A stretch of DNA of 17,593 nt from DATLYB01 sp964502525 (GCA_964502525.1 CAZCXH010000105.1:1-17593); one strand, 5' to 3'; shown: positions 1 through 6,575, counted from the stretch's first letter. The notes: generated by a model from the letters alone, not told the origin. Numbers and translations: made by a program.

Positions 1-55
1 CTCAATTATAGGATTTATCCGTAAATTGTTGAAGTTATTTTGGAAGCGTTACTAA
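1..55 (+). CDS. Possible C-terminal tail of a plus-strand gene entering from the left
   Basis: The frame starting at base 2 is open from the window edge to a TAA at 53-55 and would encode a basic, hydrophobic tail ending IRKLLKLFWKRY. That composition is plausible for a protein C terminus, and the gene would converge on the permease gene that stops at 160. The hairpin at 69-123 lies exactly between the two stops, as another hairpin does between aspS and the hydrolase. Seventeen codons are too few to name a family, and the open frame could be chance. Confidence 0.3.
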   Translation, partial: SIIGFIRKLLKLFWKRY

Positions 56-68
56 ACAGCTTCTTACG

Positions 69-123
69 GTTTACACGTTTACGGTTCAAGTTCAAATATG
101 TCAATAACAGTAAACGCGTAAAC
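69..123. terminator. GTTTAC-repeat hairpin, possible bidirectional terminator
   Basis: GTTTACACGTTTAC at 69-82 pairs with GTAAACGCGTAAAC at 110-123 (13 of 14 positions), with a 27-nt loop. The right arm continues as a further GTAAAC unit to about 131. The hairpin lies downstream of the permease stop and of the possible plus-strand gene tail. There is no clean U-tract, so the terminator role is inferred from position. The same GTTTAC unit recurs at 3014-3068 and 13966-14000. Confidence 0.45.
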
Positions 124-159
124 AGTAAACAACTAACCACAGCATTGGTAAACACAAGT

Positions 160-1395
160 TTATTCATTCGCCACCACCGCTCCCCGCGATGCTGCCCGCT
201 GCGCGGGTATCCATGAGGTGGCAACGGCTATGAGCACCACTGTGATGCCCACGAGCGCAAAGTCGCCCCACTGCATCTGAACAGGATAGGCGTCAATCAC
301 AAACGTGCCGCTGCCTTCGAGCTTGATAAGATTGAAGTGAATTTGAAGGAGGCAGAGGACGACCGCCAGCGTCACGCCTGCCAAACTGCCGGTGACCGAG
401 GTGAGCAGCCCTTCCAGCAGAAAGATTCTCCGTATCATGCCGTTGTCAGCGCCCAGCGTTTTCAGGATGGCGATGTCTTTCGTTTTTTCAATCACCAGCA
501 TCGAAAGCGAGCCGATGATATTGAAGGCAGCAATCACGAGTATCAGCGAAAGGATGGCGAATACCGCCCATTTCTCCGTGCGCATCACGCGGTAAAGGAA
601 TTTATTCTGCCCGAAGCGGTCTTGCACCGAGAATCCTTCTCCAGACATTTCGCTTATTTTCCTCTTTGCAACGGCCTCATCCGCACCGGGCTTCAGCTTG
701 ATTTCAATTGCTGATACCTGCCCGTTGTAATTGAGCAGTTCTCTCACAAAATCAAGCGGAGCTAGAATGTATTTGCTGTCGAACTCCTGCTGGATGGAGA
801 AAACTCCCGATGGGGCGATGTTCCTCCTGATAAACGCCTGGGAGGGATCAAGCGACATTGTTTCCTTGCCTCGTTTTGGAAGATACACCTGAAGGCTGCT
901 GAAATTGTTATCGAGACTGACAGAGAGCGCGCCAGCCACTCCAGCGCCCATCACCGCATAGCTGATGCCCTTGTCTTTCAGCACGAACTTACCCTCCACG
1001 ATCTTGTCTTCCACGCCTGTCACGTTCACATAGTTGTCATCCACTCCCTTGATGGTTGCGATATATTCATGATCGTCATATTTGAAAATAGCATTCTCCT
1101 CCAACACACGGGAGAGGGCTGCAACTTCCGGCAGTTCTGTTATGCGTGCGACTGTTGAATCGGGCAACATAAACACCTTCCCCTGCTTCACTTTCACCAA
1201 AATATCGGGATTGAAGGAACTGTAGAGCGACACCACCAATCCCTCAAAACCGTTGAACACCGACAACACGAGGATGAGAGCCATGCTGCCCAGCGCCATG
1301 CCGGTCATCGCAACCGCAGTGATGATGTTGATGGCGTTGGTTGATTTTTTGGAAACCAGATAACGAAAAGCGATTTGAAAGAGAAGCGGGTTCAA
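160..1395 (-). CDS. FtsX-family ABC transporter permease (LolC/LolE-like)
   Basis: 411 residues, the usual length for LolC/LolE-type permeases. Visible layout: a cytoplasmic N terminus ending in a family-typical FRYL motif, TM1 at about 22-50, a periplasmic MacB-PCD-like domain at about 52-272, then TM2 (about 276-300), TM3 (about 325-350) and TM4 (about 376-397). The segment EKTKDIAILKTLGA after TM2 is the coupling motif that contacts the ATPase in this superfamily. By family knowledge, such permeases extract lipoproteins from the inner membrane with a LolD-type ATPase; no ATPase gene is present here. It follows rbfA on the same strand with a 226-bp gap containing a MITE-like element. I recall the rbfA-permease order as common in Bacteroidota, so co-transcription is possible. 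Lipoprotein release is an inference; other FtsX functions cannot be excluded. Confidence 0.88.
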   Translation of the reverse strand: MNPLLFQIAFRYLVSKKSTNAINIITAVAMTGMALGSMALILVLSVFNGFEGLVVSLYSSFNPDILVKVKQGKVFMLPDSTVARITELPEVAALSRVLEENAIFKYDDHEYIATIKGVDDNYVNVTGVEDKIVEGKFVLKDKGISYAVMGAGVAGALSVSLDNNFSSLQVYLPKRGKETMSLDPSQAFIRRNIAPSGVFSIQQEFDSKYILAPLDFVRELLNYNGQVSAIEIKLKPGADEAVAKRKISEMSGEGFSVQDRFGQNKFLYRVMRTEKWAVFAILSLILVIAAFNIIGSLSMLVIEKTKDIAILKTLGADNGMIRRIFLLEGLLTSVTGSLAGVTLAVVLCLLQIHFNLIKLEGSGTFVIDAYPVQMQWGDFALVGITVVLIAVATSWIPAQRAASRGAVVANE

Positions 1396-1398
1396 TTT

Positions 1399-1423
1399 GA
1401 TGATTCGATGATTCGATGATTTG
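1399..1423. repeat. GATGATTC tandem micro-repeat
   Basis: Three head-to-tail copies of an 8-mer (GATGATTC, GATGATTC, GATGATTT) sit directly upstream of the permease start codon. The same unit reappears as an inverted repeat between aspS and the hydrolase gene at 15811-15890. Confidence 0.6.
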
Positions 1424-1452
1424 CCGATGCAGTTGCCGGACTACTGACTATT

Positions 1453-1542
1453 GGGCAGTTCTAAAAATTGCTCTTTTTATCGCCTCACCCCTTCCCTTTC
1501 CAGATGGAGAGGAAGTAAGTGATAGAATTTTTAGAACTGTCC
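1453..1542. mobile_element. 90-bp MITE-like element with terminal inverted repeats
   Basis: The left end GGGCAGTTCTAAAAATT (1453-1469) is inverted at the right end (1526-1542) with 16 of 17 matches. Both outer edges carry TATT (1449-1452 and 1543-1546), a candidate 4-bp target duplication. Removing the element and one TATT leaves a continuous GACTAT-type repeat, as expected of an empty site. The interior holds a REP-like stem (CCCTTTCC around an AGAT loop with GGAGAGG), so the whole unit can fold into a long hairpin. It has no coding capacity. The parent transposase family is unknown to me. Confidence 0.55.
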
Positions 1543-1628
1543 TATTGACTATATGACTATGGACTACTGCTGCCGATAACCGATTACCGATACCAGCTAC
1601 CCGGTACGCAACACTCAACACTCAACAC
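1543..1628. repeat. GACTAT, CCGATTA and CACTCAA micro-repeats
   Basis: This stretch downstream of rbfA contains little but short degenerate direct repeats: GACTAT units at 1547-1565, CGATAACCGATTACCGATA near 1573-1591, and ACACTCA units at about 1611-1628. The nonamer GGACTACTG occurs on both sides of the MITE-like element (1439-1447 and 1560-1568). I see no gene in it. Confidence 0.5.
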
Positions 1629-1981
1629 CCCTTCGGCTTGTCAATATCTCTCAACAGTTCATTTACCCTGATAGCATTATCAAGCGACTCATCCAAATAA
1701 AAAAGCAATTCGGGAATCCTGCGCAGATGGTGCCTCATCTTGTTGCCGAGGTGCCGCCTGATTTCGTGCGCCTGCGCTTTGATTTCTTCAAGAGATTTTT
1801 CTTTGTCCTTTGCATTAAAAATGCTGAGGTAAATTTTCGCGACCAGCAAATCGGGCGTCATCTGCACTTCGGTAATGGTGACGAATGCCCTGCCGTAATA
1901 GGAGGCGCCATGAACCTGAAATATCTCGCTCAAGGTTTCCTTCAAAAGGCTGCTTACTTTTTGTTGTCTGCGCAGGGACAT
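1622..1981 (-). CDS. rbfA: 30S ribosome-binding factor A
   Basis: 119 residues, typical of RbfA. The protein starts MSLRRQQKVSSLLKETLSEIF and continues with the family's TITEVQMTPDLLVAKIYLSIF strand-strand segment and the C-terminal IPELLFYLDESLDNAIRVNELL region of the single KH fold. RbfA binds the 30S subunit near helix 1 of 16S rRNA during late maturation and cold adaptation. ATG at 1981 is the first Met of the open frame and gives the canonical N terminus. A TAnnTTTG box at 2103-2110 could supply the promoter, giving a leader of about 120 nt that contains the strong palindrome at 2042-2063. The permease lies downstream on the same strand. Confidence 0.95.
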   Translation of the reverse strand: MSLRRQQKVSSLLKETLSEIFQVHGASYYGRAFVTITEVQMTPDLLVAKIYLSIFNAKDKEKSLEEIKAQAHEIRRHLGNKMRHHLRRIPELLFYLDESLDNAIRVNELLRDIDKPKGC

Positions 1982-2027
1982 TTTTAATTTAGAGTTTGGA
2001 GTTTAAAGTTAGAAAACTCTCCGAACA

Positions 2028-2284
2028 GCCTCACCCCCGCCCCCCTCTCCATGTGGAGAGGGGAGTCCGGGCGTTGTTTCTTTAAAACGCTAATGCAGGC
2101 AGCAAACTTAATTTCCCGATTCACGAAAAAAACTATTCAGCCCGGACACCTTCTCCTGAAGGAGAAGTGCGGGATGAGGGTTGTCAGGGAGTGGCAGTGC
2201 GGTTTCATAATGAGATGATTGGCTTAAGAGAACTGACCTAAAAGCAACAGTAAAGAAAATGCTATGCAATTACTTTTTTTGAGG
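2028..2284. repeat. Composite palindromic repeat element, copy A
   Basis: In order: CCTCACCCCCGC; a perfect 10-bp-arm palindrome CCCCTCTCCA/TGGAGAGGGG (2042-2063); AGTCCGGGCG; about 65 nt of unique sequence; the inverted CAGCCCGGAC (2138-2147); a second palindrome CTTCTCCT/AGGAGAAG (2150-2167); GCGGGATGAGGG, which inverts the left end; a 40-nt tail; and the 48-bp core (2237-2284) shared with copies B and C. The outer segments form an inverted pair, like a BIME made of two REP units. It fills most of the gap between the coiled-coil ORF and rbfA. No gene is visible in it. Confidence 0.65.
2103..2110 (-). promoter_or_regulatory. Candidate -7 box for rbfA
   Basis: On the minus strand this reads TAAGTTTG, a full match to the Bacteroidota -7 consensus TAnnTTTG. 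It lies 121 bp upstream of the rbfA start, inside the unique segment of repeat element A. A T-rich run upstream could stand in for the -33 box but is not a clean TTTG. Transcription from here would put the CCCCTCTCC palindrome in the rbfA leader. Confidence 0.35.
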
Positions 2285-2337
2285 GCTTGGTCGGTTTACG
2301 GTTTATGGTAGCTATTTACAATGCAATCCCGCCAAAC

Positions 2338-2610
2338 CTATGATGCCTTCTTGAAAACTTCTTTTTCCAACCGCAGTATGCGGTCGCCAAAATCTCCGAG
2401 CCGCATCACGGACAAGCGCAACTCTTGTATTCCCAGGTTGGTTTTAGCCTGCTCTTTTTGAAGTTTGCCAACATCTTTTCTGAGTTCGGAAATCTCGTTT
2501 GTAAATTCTTTGCGCATTCCACGTACTTCAGCGGTAAATTCTTTACGCATCTCGTGAACTTCTGCCAGCAATTCAGGCATCACCTCTATTAATCTTTCTT
2601 CGTCTTTCAT
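2338..2610 (-). CDS. Small coiled-coil protein with 11-residue repeats
   Basis: 90 residues, not assignable to a named family. The middle shows three consecutive 11-residue repeats: EVHEMRKEFTA, EVRGMRKEFTN and EISELRKDVGK. At DNA level these are 33-bp units, clearest for the first two. The spacing implies a right-handed (hendecad) coiled coil over about residues 17-60. No signal peptide or membrane segment is seen, so it is probably cytosolic. It resembles small coiled-coil proteins found beside HepT- or PIN-like genes in Bacteroidota, and a HepT-like remnant lies 35 bp upstream. The ATG at 2610 is the first in the frame. Function unknown; the two flanking copies of the composite repeat make it look like cargo. 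Confidence 0.55.
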   Translation of the reverse strand: MKDEERLIEVMPELLAEVHEMRKEFTAEVRGMRKEFTNEISELRKDVGKLQKEQAKTNLGIQELRLSVMRLGDFGDRILRLEKEVFKKAS

Positions 2611-2645
2611 CTACACAAATATAATGGAATCGAGATGATTTTACC

Positions 2646-2735
2646 TTATTCCACTTCGGGATATTTGGCGGTAAAATCGGCAGGCAGCCGTTTGGCTGCT
2701 TCGCCCGTCACTCCAATGTTGCGGTAAACCGCATC
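2646..2735 (-). pseudogene. Truncated HepT-like (DUF86) fragment
   Basis: Reading the minus strand from 2735, a 29-codon open segment runs to TAA at 2646-2648. It contains DAVYRNIGVTGEAAKRLP followed by ADFTAKYPEVE. This matches my memory of the HepT/DUF86 core, in which a residue pattern like AV.RN....GEA.K.LP..F...YPE.. is followed by a Trp and the RNase-motif region R-x4-6-H. Here translation stops where that Trp is expected, and the segment begins at the left edge of repeat element B, so both ends are missing. HepT is the toxin of HepT/MntA TA systems. No MntA nucleotidyltransferase is visible. Confidence 0.5.
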
Positions 2736-2984
2736 CCCCCCTCGCCCCCTGTCCGGAGTAGAGAGAGTCCAAACCTTGGTTCGTTTGAAGAGCGGATACA
2801 ATGTATATGCTGAATTTCCTTATCGTTTGGAAAAATGATACAGTCCGGACCCCTTCTCCTGAAGGAGAAGGGCGGGATGAGGGTTGTCAGGGAGTGGCAG
2901 TGCGGTTTCATAATGAGATGATTGTTTAGAGAACGACCTAAAAGCAGCATTAAAGAAAACGCTATGCAATTACTTTTTTTGAGG
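2733..2984. repeat. Composite palindromic repeat element, copy B
   Basis: A second copy of the element at 2028-2284. The left half is degenerate (CATCCCCCCCTCGCCC, then AGAGAGTCC). The right half is well kept: CAGTCCGGAC (2841-2850), a perfect 10-bp-arm palindrome CCCTTCTCCT/AGGAGAAGGG (2851-2872), GCGGGATGAGGG, the 40-nt GTTGTCAGGGAGTGGCAGTG tail and the 48-bp core at 2937-2984. The core lies exactly 700 bp from that of copy A in the same orientation. The internal segment of about 65 nt differs from copy A. No gene is seen in it. Confidence 0.65.
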
Positions 2985-3013
2985 AAAATCCCTCGGTTGG
3001 TTTACGGTTTCCG

Positions 3014-3068
3014 GTTTACATGTTTACTGTTTAGGAAAGCAAAAACTGTAAACCGTAAACATGTAAAC
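3014..3068. terminator. GTTTAC-repeat hairpin downstream of the RCC1 gene
   Basis: GTTTACATGTTTAC at 3014-3027 is repeated exactly inverted at 3055-3068, with a 27-nt loop. Further GTTTAC-like units lie on both sides (about 3000-3075). It begins 8 bp beyond the stop codon of the RCC1-repeat gene, which suggests transcript 3'-end formation or protection. That role is inferred; there is no T-tract. Confidence 0.45.
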
Positions 3069-3075
3069 AGTAAAC

Positions 3076-6000
3076 TCATTCCTCCCAACTCTCATTCACA
3101 TCCCCCAGCTTGATCCCGATGAAGTTTTGGTTGGATTGGCTGGAGATGATGTTCGTATAGCTGCGCGTTTTGTTGAACGGAAACGGATGCGTGTTGTCGG
3201 TGAAAACGTAATCGCTGCTCACAAACTGCCACAGCCTGTTGCCGGGGAGGGCGGTGCTGTTGCCGAGGATGAGCGAGCGGAGATGAACGATGTCTTGTGT
3301 TGTAATCACCGTGTCGCCATCTGCGCTTACTTCGGCTGCGGCAATGATCTTGTAGGGTGAAGGTAACGCTCCGACAGCGAGCAAGTGTCTTCGCATTAGC
3401 AATATGTCGTAAGCGGTGATGCCATTGGCGACAATTGAATCATTGTTTTTGGATGGCGTGACGGTGTAATTGCCTCCCATCGTTGCCGTGAAGTTGTAGC
3501 TTCCGTCAGTGGCGGTGGTGGTGGTTAGCGTATCATCACCCGCAAGCGTTACGGTGACTCCCGGAATGGGGACATTCGCTTCGGTGAAAACTTTTCCCGA
3601 AATCACAGGCGCGCTCACCGCATAATTCCCCAACGTGATGAATGCATTGTTGGTGACAATGGGCGGATTAAAATCAAAGTAGATGCTGGCGGTGTTGTCA
3701 ATCTGCGTTCCGAGCGGAACGGTGGTTTTCGGAGTGATCCTGTAATTCACAAAACCGTGACTGAGCGGTTCGTTCGTTGTGGAATCCACTAAGTTGATAT
3801 TATCGAAAGTGTATATCAGCACCGGTTGCCCCTCGCCCGTTAGCGTGACGGTGTGGGGATGAGATGCTGCTCCCAATTCGAGCGTTGCTAAATCGTAATC
3901 GGCAGAAAGTGTGTCTTTGATGACCACTTTGTAGGCAGTGTCATTACCCGTATTCTGAAAGCGGATCAAAAAGTCAACAGGAGTTTCAGGCAACACGATT
4001 CTTGACGCACCGATGCCCGAAGGAGAACTCGTTTTGTCATTCGGGTCGTACGAATCGCGGATGGGCAGGCAACTGACAGCCACATCCGGGTCTGCATCGT
4101 CTTGGGGAACTGTGTTTACAAAACCGGGATTGCCGGAGTTGCCGCAGGCTTCCACGATCGCGCGCGGCTTGCTGTTGCCGGGATGCCCGAGCCGCTGGTC
4201 GGCTTCGAGGCGATAGGTTTTGCCGTTGGCGGGATAGCATTGTATCAGGCTGTCGCGCCCTGCAAGCTGGTAAGCGCCCTGCGTCACCAGCGTATCATTG
4301 ATATACAGCCGCCACGGAGCGGTGCCCTGCATATTGCCAGATGGTGGTGAACTGTGGTTTTTGATTTTGAAGCACACTAAGCTGTCATTGACACACGTGC
4401 CTGTAACCCTCGTTTCCGACTTGTCCCACCCGGTTCCCTGGGTGGAATCAATATAACACTGGTTCACCGGGAGTATCCATGCGCGGGTGCATTGCGTCAA
4501 TGCCGTGATGCCGTTGACGCAGGCAACGGAATCAACGATGGTGATGCTGCCGCTCTGACTGGCATTTAACGTTCCGAGATTGAAGACGATGGAACTATCG
4601 CTACTCCATGTAAACGGAAGCGAAGCGGAAACCGGAATATCATACTGTGAAAACTTAACATGCAGCGCCACATTACTGGCAGCGGCAGTACCTTCATTCC
4701 AGTAATAGACACTCATGGTATTTTTTGCGCACCTTCTCTTTCTGTTTTCCCCAATCGCTACTCTTAACTGGTGGCAGAGGTTCGCATCAAAGCCGAAATC
4801 AAAACCGCTGGTATCCACTGGGTCATTGACATCTAGTTGAACGGAATAATTTGCCGGGCAGGGATTTTTAATGAAATGAGAATAACGCTGCGGTATGATG
4901 GGCTGAACCGTGTAATTTACCGAATCATGAACTCCGAGAGAAAAGTAGCCGGTATCATTGGAGAATCCATATAGATTTCTCGGTGTGGTGACAACCGCGA
5001 TAGAAGAAAGTGCCTTTTCATTTATTTGTTTTGTGCAATTATTATTGTCATCGTCATATAAGTTTCCAGTAAGGTGATGAGGATAGTTTCCCAATGCAGG
5101 AGAAACAATGCAAAGGTTTTGAACCTGAACCGGGAGATGTCTTGTTGTATCCGTTCCATCGCCAAGTTGCCCATACCCATTATATCCGCACGCCCACACC
5201 GTGCCGTTATTTTTTAAAAAGAGGGAAAATTGCGAGCCTGCTGCCACGGCTGTACTTCCGGAAAGTCCGCTAACCTGAACCGGTGAATTTCTATTAGTAG
5301 TCGTTCCATCGCCAAGTTGTCCGTAATAATTATATCCGCACGCCCACACCGTACCGTCATTTTTTAAAAAGAGGGAATGTTCATTACCCGCAGCTACGGC
5401 TGTAATTCCGAAAAGTCCACTCACTTGAACCGGGGAATATCTTAGAGTAGTCGTTCCATCACCAAGTTGCCCGTATTGATTATATCCGCACGCCCATACC
5501 GTACCGTCATTTTTTAAAAAGAGGGAAGAATGACCTCCGGCAGCCACGGCTATAACTCCGGTAAGTCCACTCACCTGAACCGGCAAAGGTCTATCGGTAT
5601 TCGTTCCATCGCCAAGTTGTCCAAGTCCGTTATAACCGCACGCCCATACCGTGCCGTCATCTTTCAAAAAGGTGGAATGTTCAGTACCTGCCGCTACGGC
5701 TATAATATCGGAAAGTCCGCTTACCTGAACCGGCAAATGTTTATCGGTAGTCGTTCCATCGCCAAGTTGCCCAACCCCATTCAATCCACATGCCCACACC
5801 GTGCCATCATTTTTTAAAAAGAGGGAATGCTGATTACCTGTAGAACCGGCTGTAATGCCGATAAGTCCGCTCACCTGAACCGGAGAATTTCTTTGGGCCG
5901 TGGTTCCATCGCCAAGTTGCCCAACCCCATTCAATCCACATGCCCACACTGTACCGTCATTTTTTAAAAGAAGGGAATGAAAGTCACCCGCAGCCACTGT

Positions 6001-6216
6001 TGTAATATTGGAAATGCCATTCACCAGAATTGGGTAATATCTATCCGTAGTCGTTCCATCGCCAAGCTGTCCATATGAATTATATCCACACGCCATCACA
6101 TCACCGGTACTGCACCGAAACAACGAAACCGAGGAGCCTGCAATAACCTGGGCATTCATTCGCTCTGCACCGCATAAAAGCAAAGCGGCAAGGAGGAGGG
6201 GGAGAGGGTTTTTCAT
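3076..6216 (-). CDS. Secreted seven-blade RCC1-repeat protein with adhesin-like and dockerin-like domains
   Basis: 1046 residues from ATG 6216, chosen because it opens a clean signal peptide (MKNPLPLLLAALLLC, cleavage near NAQ at 23). The open frame extends 15 codons upstream, but that part is translated repeat C. Residues 25-372 hold seven 50-residue RCC1 units with GQLGDGT and VWACGYN motifs, enough to close one seven-bladed propeller. Residues about 373-720 are Cys-containing and unassigned. Residues 722-866 (from SYDPNDK) match the DUF11-like/DUF7619 repeat domain of Bacteroidota surface proteins. Residues 867-925 look like a carboxypeptidase-regulatory beta sandwich. Residues 926-1046 are dockerin-like, with a DILLMRRHLL helix, an ADGDTVITTQDI loop and a closing GDVN. 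It ends in SWEE without the T9SS sorting domain often found after this module. It is probably exported and surface or extracellular; its ligand is unknown. Confidence 0.85.
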   Translation of the reverse strand: MKNPLPLLLAALLLCGAERMNAQVIAGSSVSLFRCSTGDVMACGYNSYGQLGDGTTTDRYYPILVNGISNITTVAAGDFHSLLLKNDGTVWACGLNGVGQLGDGTTAQRNSPVQVSGLIGITAGSTGNQHSLFLKNDGTVWACGLNGVGQLGDGTTTDKHLPVQVSGLSDIIAVAAGTEHSTFLKDDGTVWACGYNGLGQLGDGTNTDRPLPVQVSGLTGVIAVAAGGHSSLFLKNDGTVWACGYNQYGQLGDGTTTLRYSPVQVSGLFGITAVAAGNEHSLFLKNDGTVWACGYNYYGQLGDGTTTNRNSPVQVSGLSGSTAVAAGSQFSLFLKNNGTVWACGYNGYGQLGDGTDTTRHLPVQVQNLCIVSPALGNYPHHLTGNLYDDDNNNCTKQINEKALSSIAVVTTPRNLYGFSNDTGYFSLGVHDSVNYTVQPIIPQRYSHFIKNPCPANYSVQLDVNDPVDTSGFDFGFDANLCHQLRVAIGENRKRRCAKNTMSVYYWNEGTAAASNVALHVKFSQYDIPVSASLPFTWSSDSSIVFNLGTLNASQSGSITIVDSVACVNGITALTQCTRAWILPVNQCYIDSTQGTGWDKSETRVTGTCVNDSLVCFKIKNHSSPPSGNMQGTAPWRLYINDTLVTQGAYQLAGRDSLIQCYPANGKTYRLEADQRLGHPGNSKPRAIVEACGNSGNPGFVNTVPQDDADPDVAVSCLPIRDSYDPNDKTSSPSGIGASRIVLPETPVDFLIRFQNTGNDTAYKVVIKDTLSADYDLATLELGAASHPHTVTLTGEGQPVLIYTFDNINLVDSTTNEPLSHGFVNYRITPKTTVPLGTQIDNTASIYFDFNPPIVTNNAFITLGNYAVSAPVISGKVFTEANVPIPGVTVTLAGDDTLTTTTATDGSYNFTATMGGNYTVTPSKNNDSIVANGITAYDILLMRRHLLAVGALPSPYKIIAAAEVSADGDTVITTQDIVHLRSLILGNSTALPGNRLWQFVSSDYVFTDNTHPFPFNKTRSYTNIISSQSNQNFIGIKLGDVNESWEE
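5101..6144 (-). repeat. Seven-unit 150-bp tandem RCC1 array
   Basis: The coding units keep an exact 150-bp period: the CGCCCACACC-like anchor recurs at 5191, 5341, 5491, 5641, 5791 and 5941, and in degenerate form at 6091. Adjacent units are nearly identical, for example around GTTCCATCGCCAAGTTG and TTTTTTAAAAAGAGGG. This suggests recent duplication or ongoing gene conversion. Differences are concentrated in the residues around GQLGDGT and before PVQVSGL, that is, in blade loops. Confidence 0.9.
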
Positions 6217-6247
6217 GGCTGGTTGTTGGGTTTCCGTGATATCCTGC

Positions 6248-6295
6248 CCTAAAAGTAGCATTAAAGAAAATGCTATGCAATTACTTTTTTTGAGG
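6248..6295. repeat. 48-bp dispersed repeat, copy C
   Basis: A third copy of the core found at 2237-2284 and 2937-2984, in the same orientation. It starts CCTAAAAG, contains the small hairpin TAGCATT-aaagaa-AATGCTA (intact only in this copy) and ends in a T7 run then GAGG. The upstream REP-like half of elements A and B is absent. It lies between the RCC1 gene and the small gene at 6384-6572 and adds a spurious N-terminal extension to the RCC1 frame. GTTTAC/GTTTTC-like units follow to about 6340. Confidence 0.75.
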
Positions 6296-6383
6296 AAAAT
6301 CCCCGTGTCAGTTTTCGGTTTTCAGTTTGCCGTTTACAGTTATCATAGTTCGGGAGTTCATTCAACTGGAAACTCCAAACTCT

Positions 6384-6572
6384 TTAGACATTAGACGTCC
6401 TTGCAGTTTTCTTTTTGCGGTTCGCACTGCGCCTTGCTTTTTTCATCTCCTGCTTTTTCTTTTGCGCTTTCAGCATGGCGCTGAATTTTTCGCGCTCTTC
6501 CTGCGTCCAGGGCTGGTCGAAAAATACTACTTCTTTATCATCCAGTCTTTTAATATTTTGCTTTGCCGCCAT
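6384..6572 (-). CDS. Small basic protein, partner of the GNAT-like gene
   Basis: 62 residues from ATG 6572. The N-terminal half is acidic and aromatic (LDDKEVVFFDQPWTQEEREKF); the C-terminal half is a Lys/Arg-rich tail of about 25 residues, possibly helical and nucleic-acid binding. It begins 3 bp after the stop codon of the upstream GNAT-like gene, so the two are surely co-transcribed. I recall small proteins with a KEVVFFD-PW motif beside this acetyltransferase-like family in Bacteroidota and Chlorobi, which suggests a two-gene module, perhaps TA-like. Not assignable to a named family; function unknown. Confidence 0.6.
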   Translation of the reverse strand: MAAKQNIKRLDDKEVVFFDQPWTQEEREKFSAMLKAQKKKQEMKKARRSANRKKKTARTSNV

Positions 6573-6575
6573 GTT

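Noticed and set aside
69..131. CRISPR array made of GTTTAC or GGTTAA units
   Set aside because: Units are 6-8 bp, degenerate, with no spacers of uniform length and no cas genes; they are micro-repeats.
337..714. 125-codon plus-strand ORF antisense to the permease
   Set aside because: Shadow of a well-supported membrane protein gene; no recognisable domain, and rich in His/Arg/Gln as expected of the complementary frame.
2708..2950. 80-codon minus-strand ORF with an MLLLGRSLNN start
   Set aside because: It is translated repeat element B; the same start arises from the repeat in front of the RCC1 gene, so it reflects repetition and not a protein.
6217..6261. 15-residue N-terminal extension of the RCC1 protein
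   Set aside because: It is encoded by the dispersed 48-bp repeat and adjacent bases, and it would bury the signal peptide; ATG 6216 fits a secreted protein.
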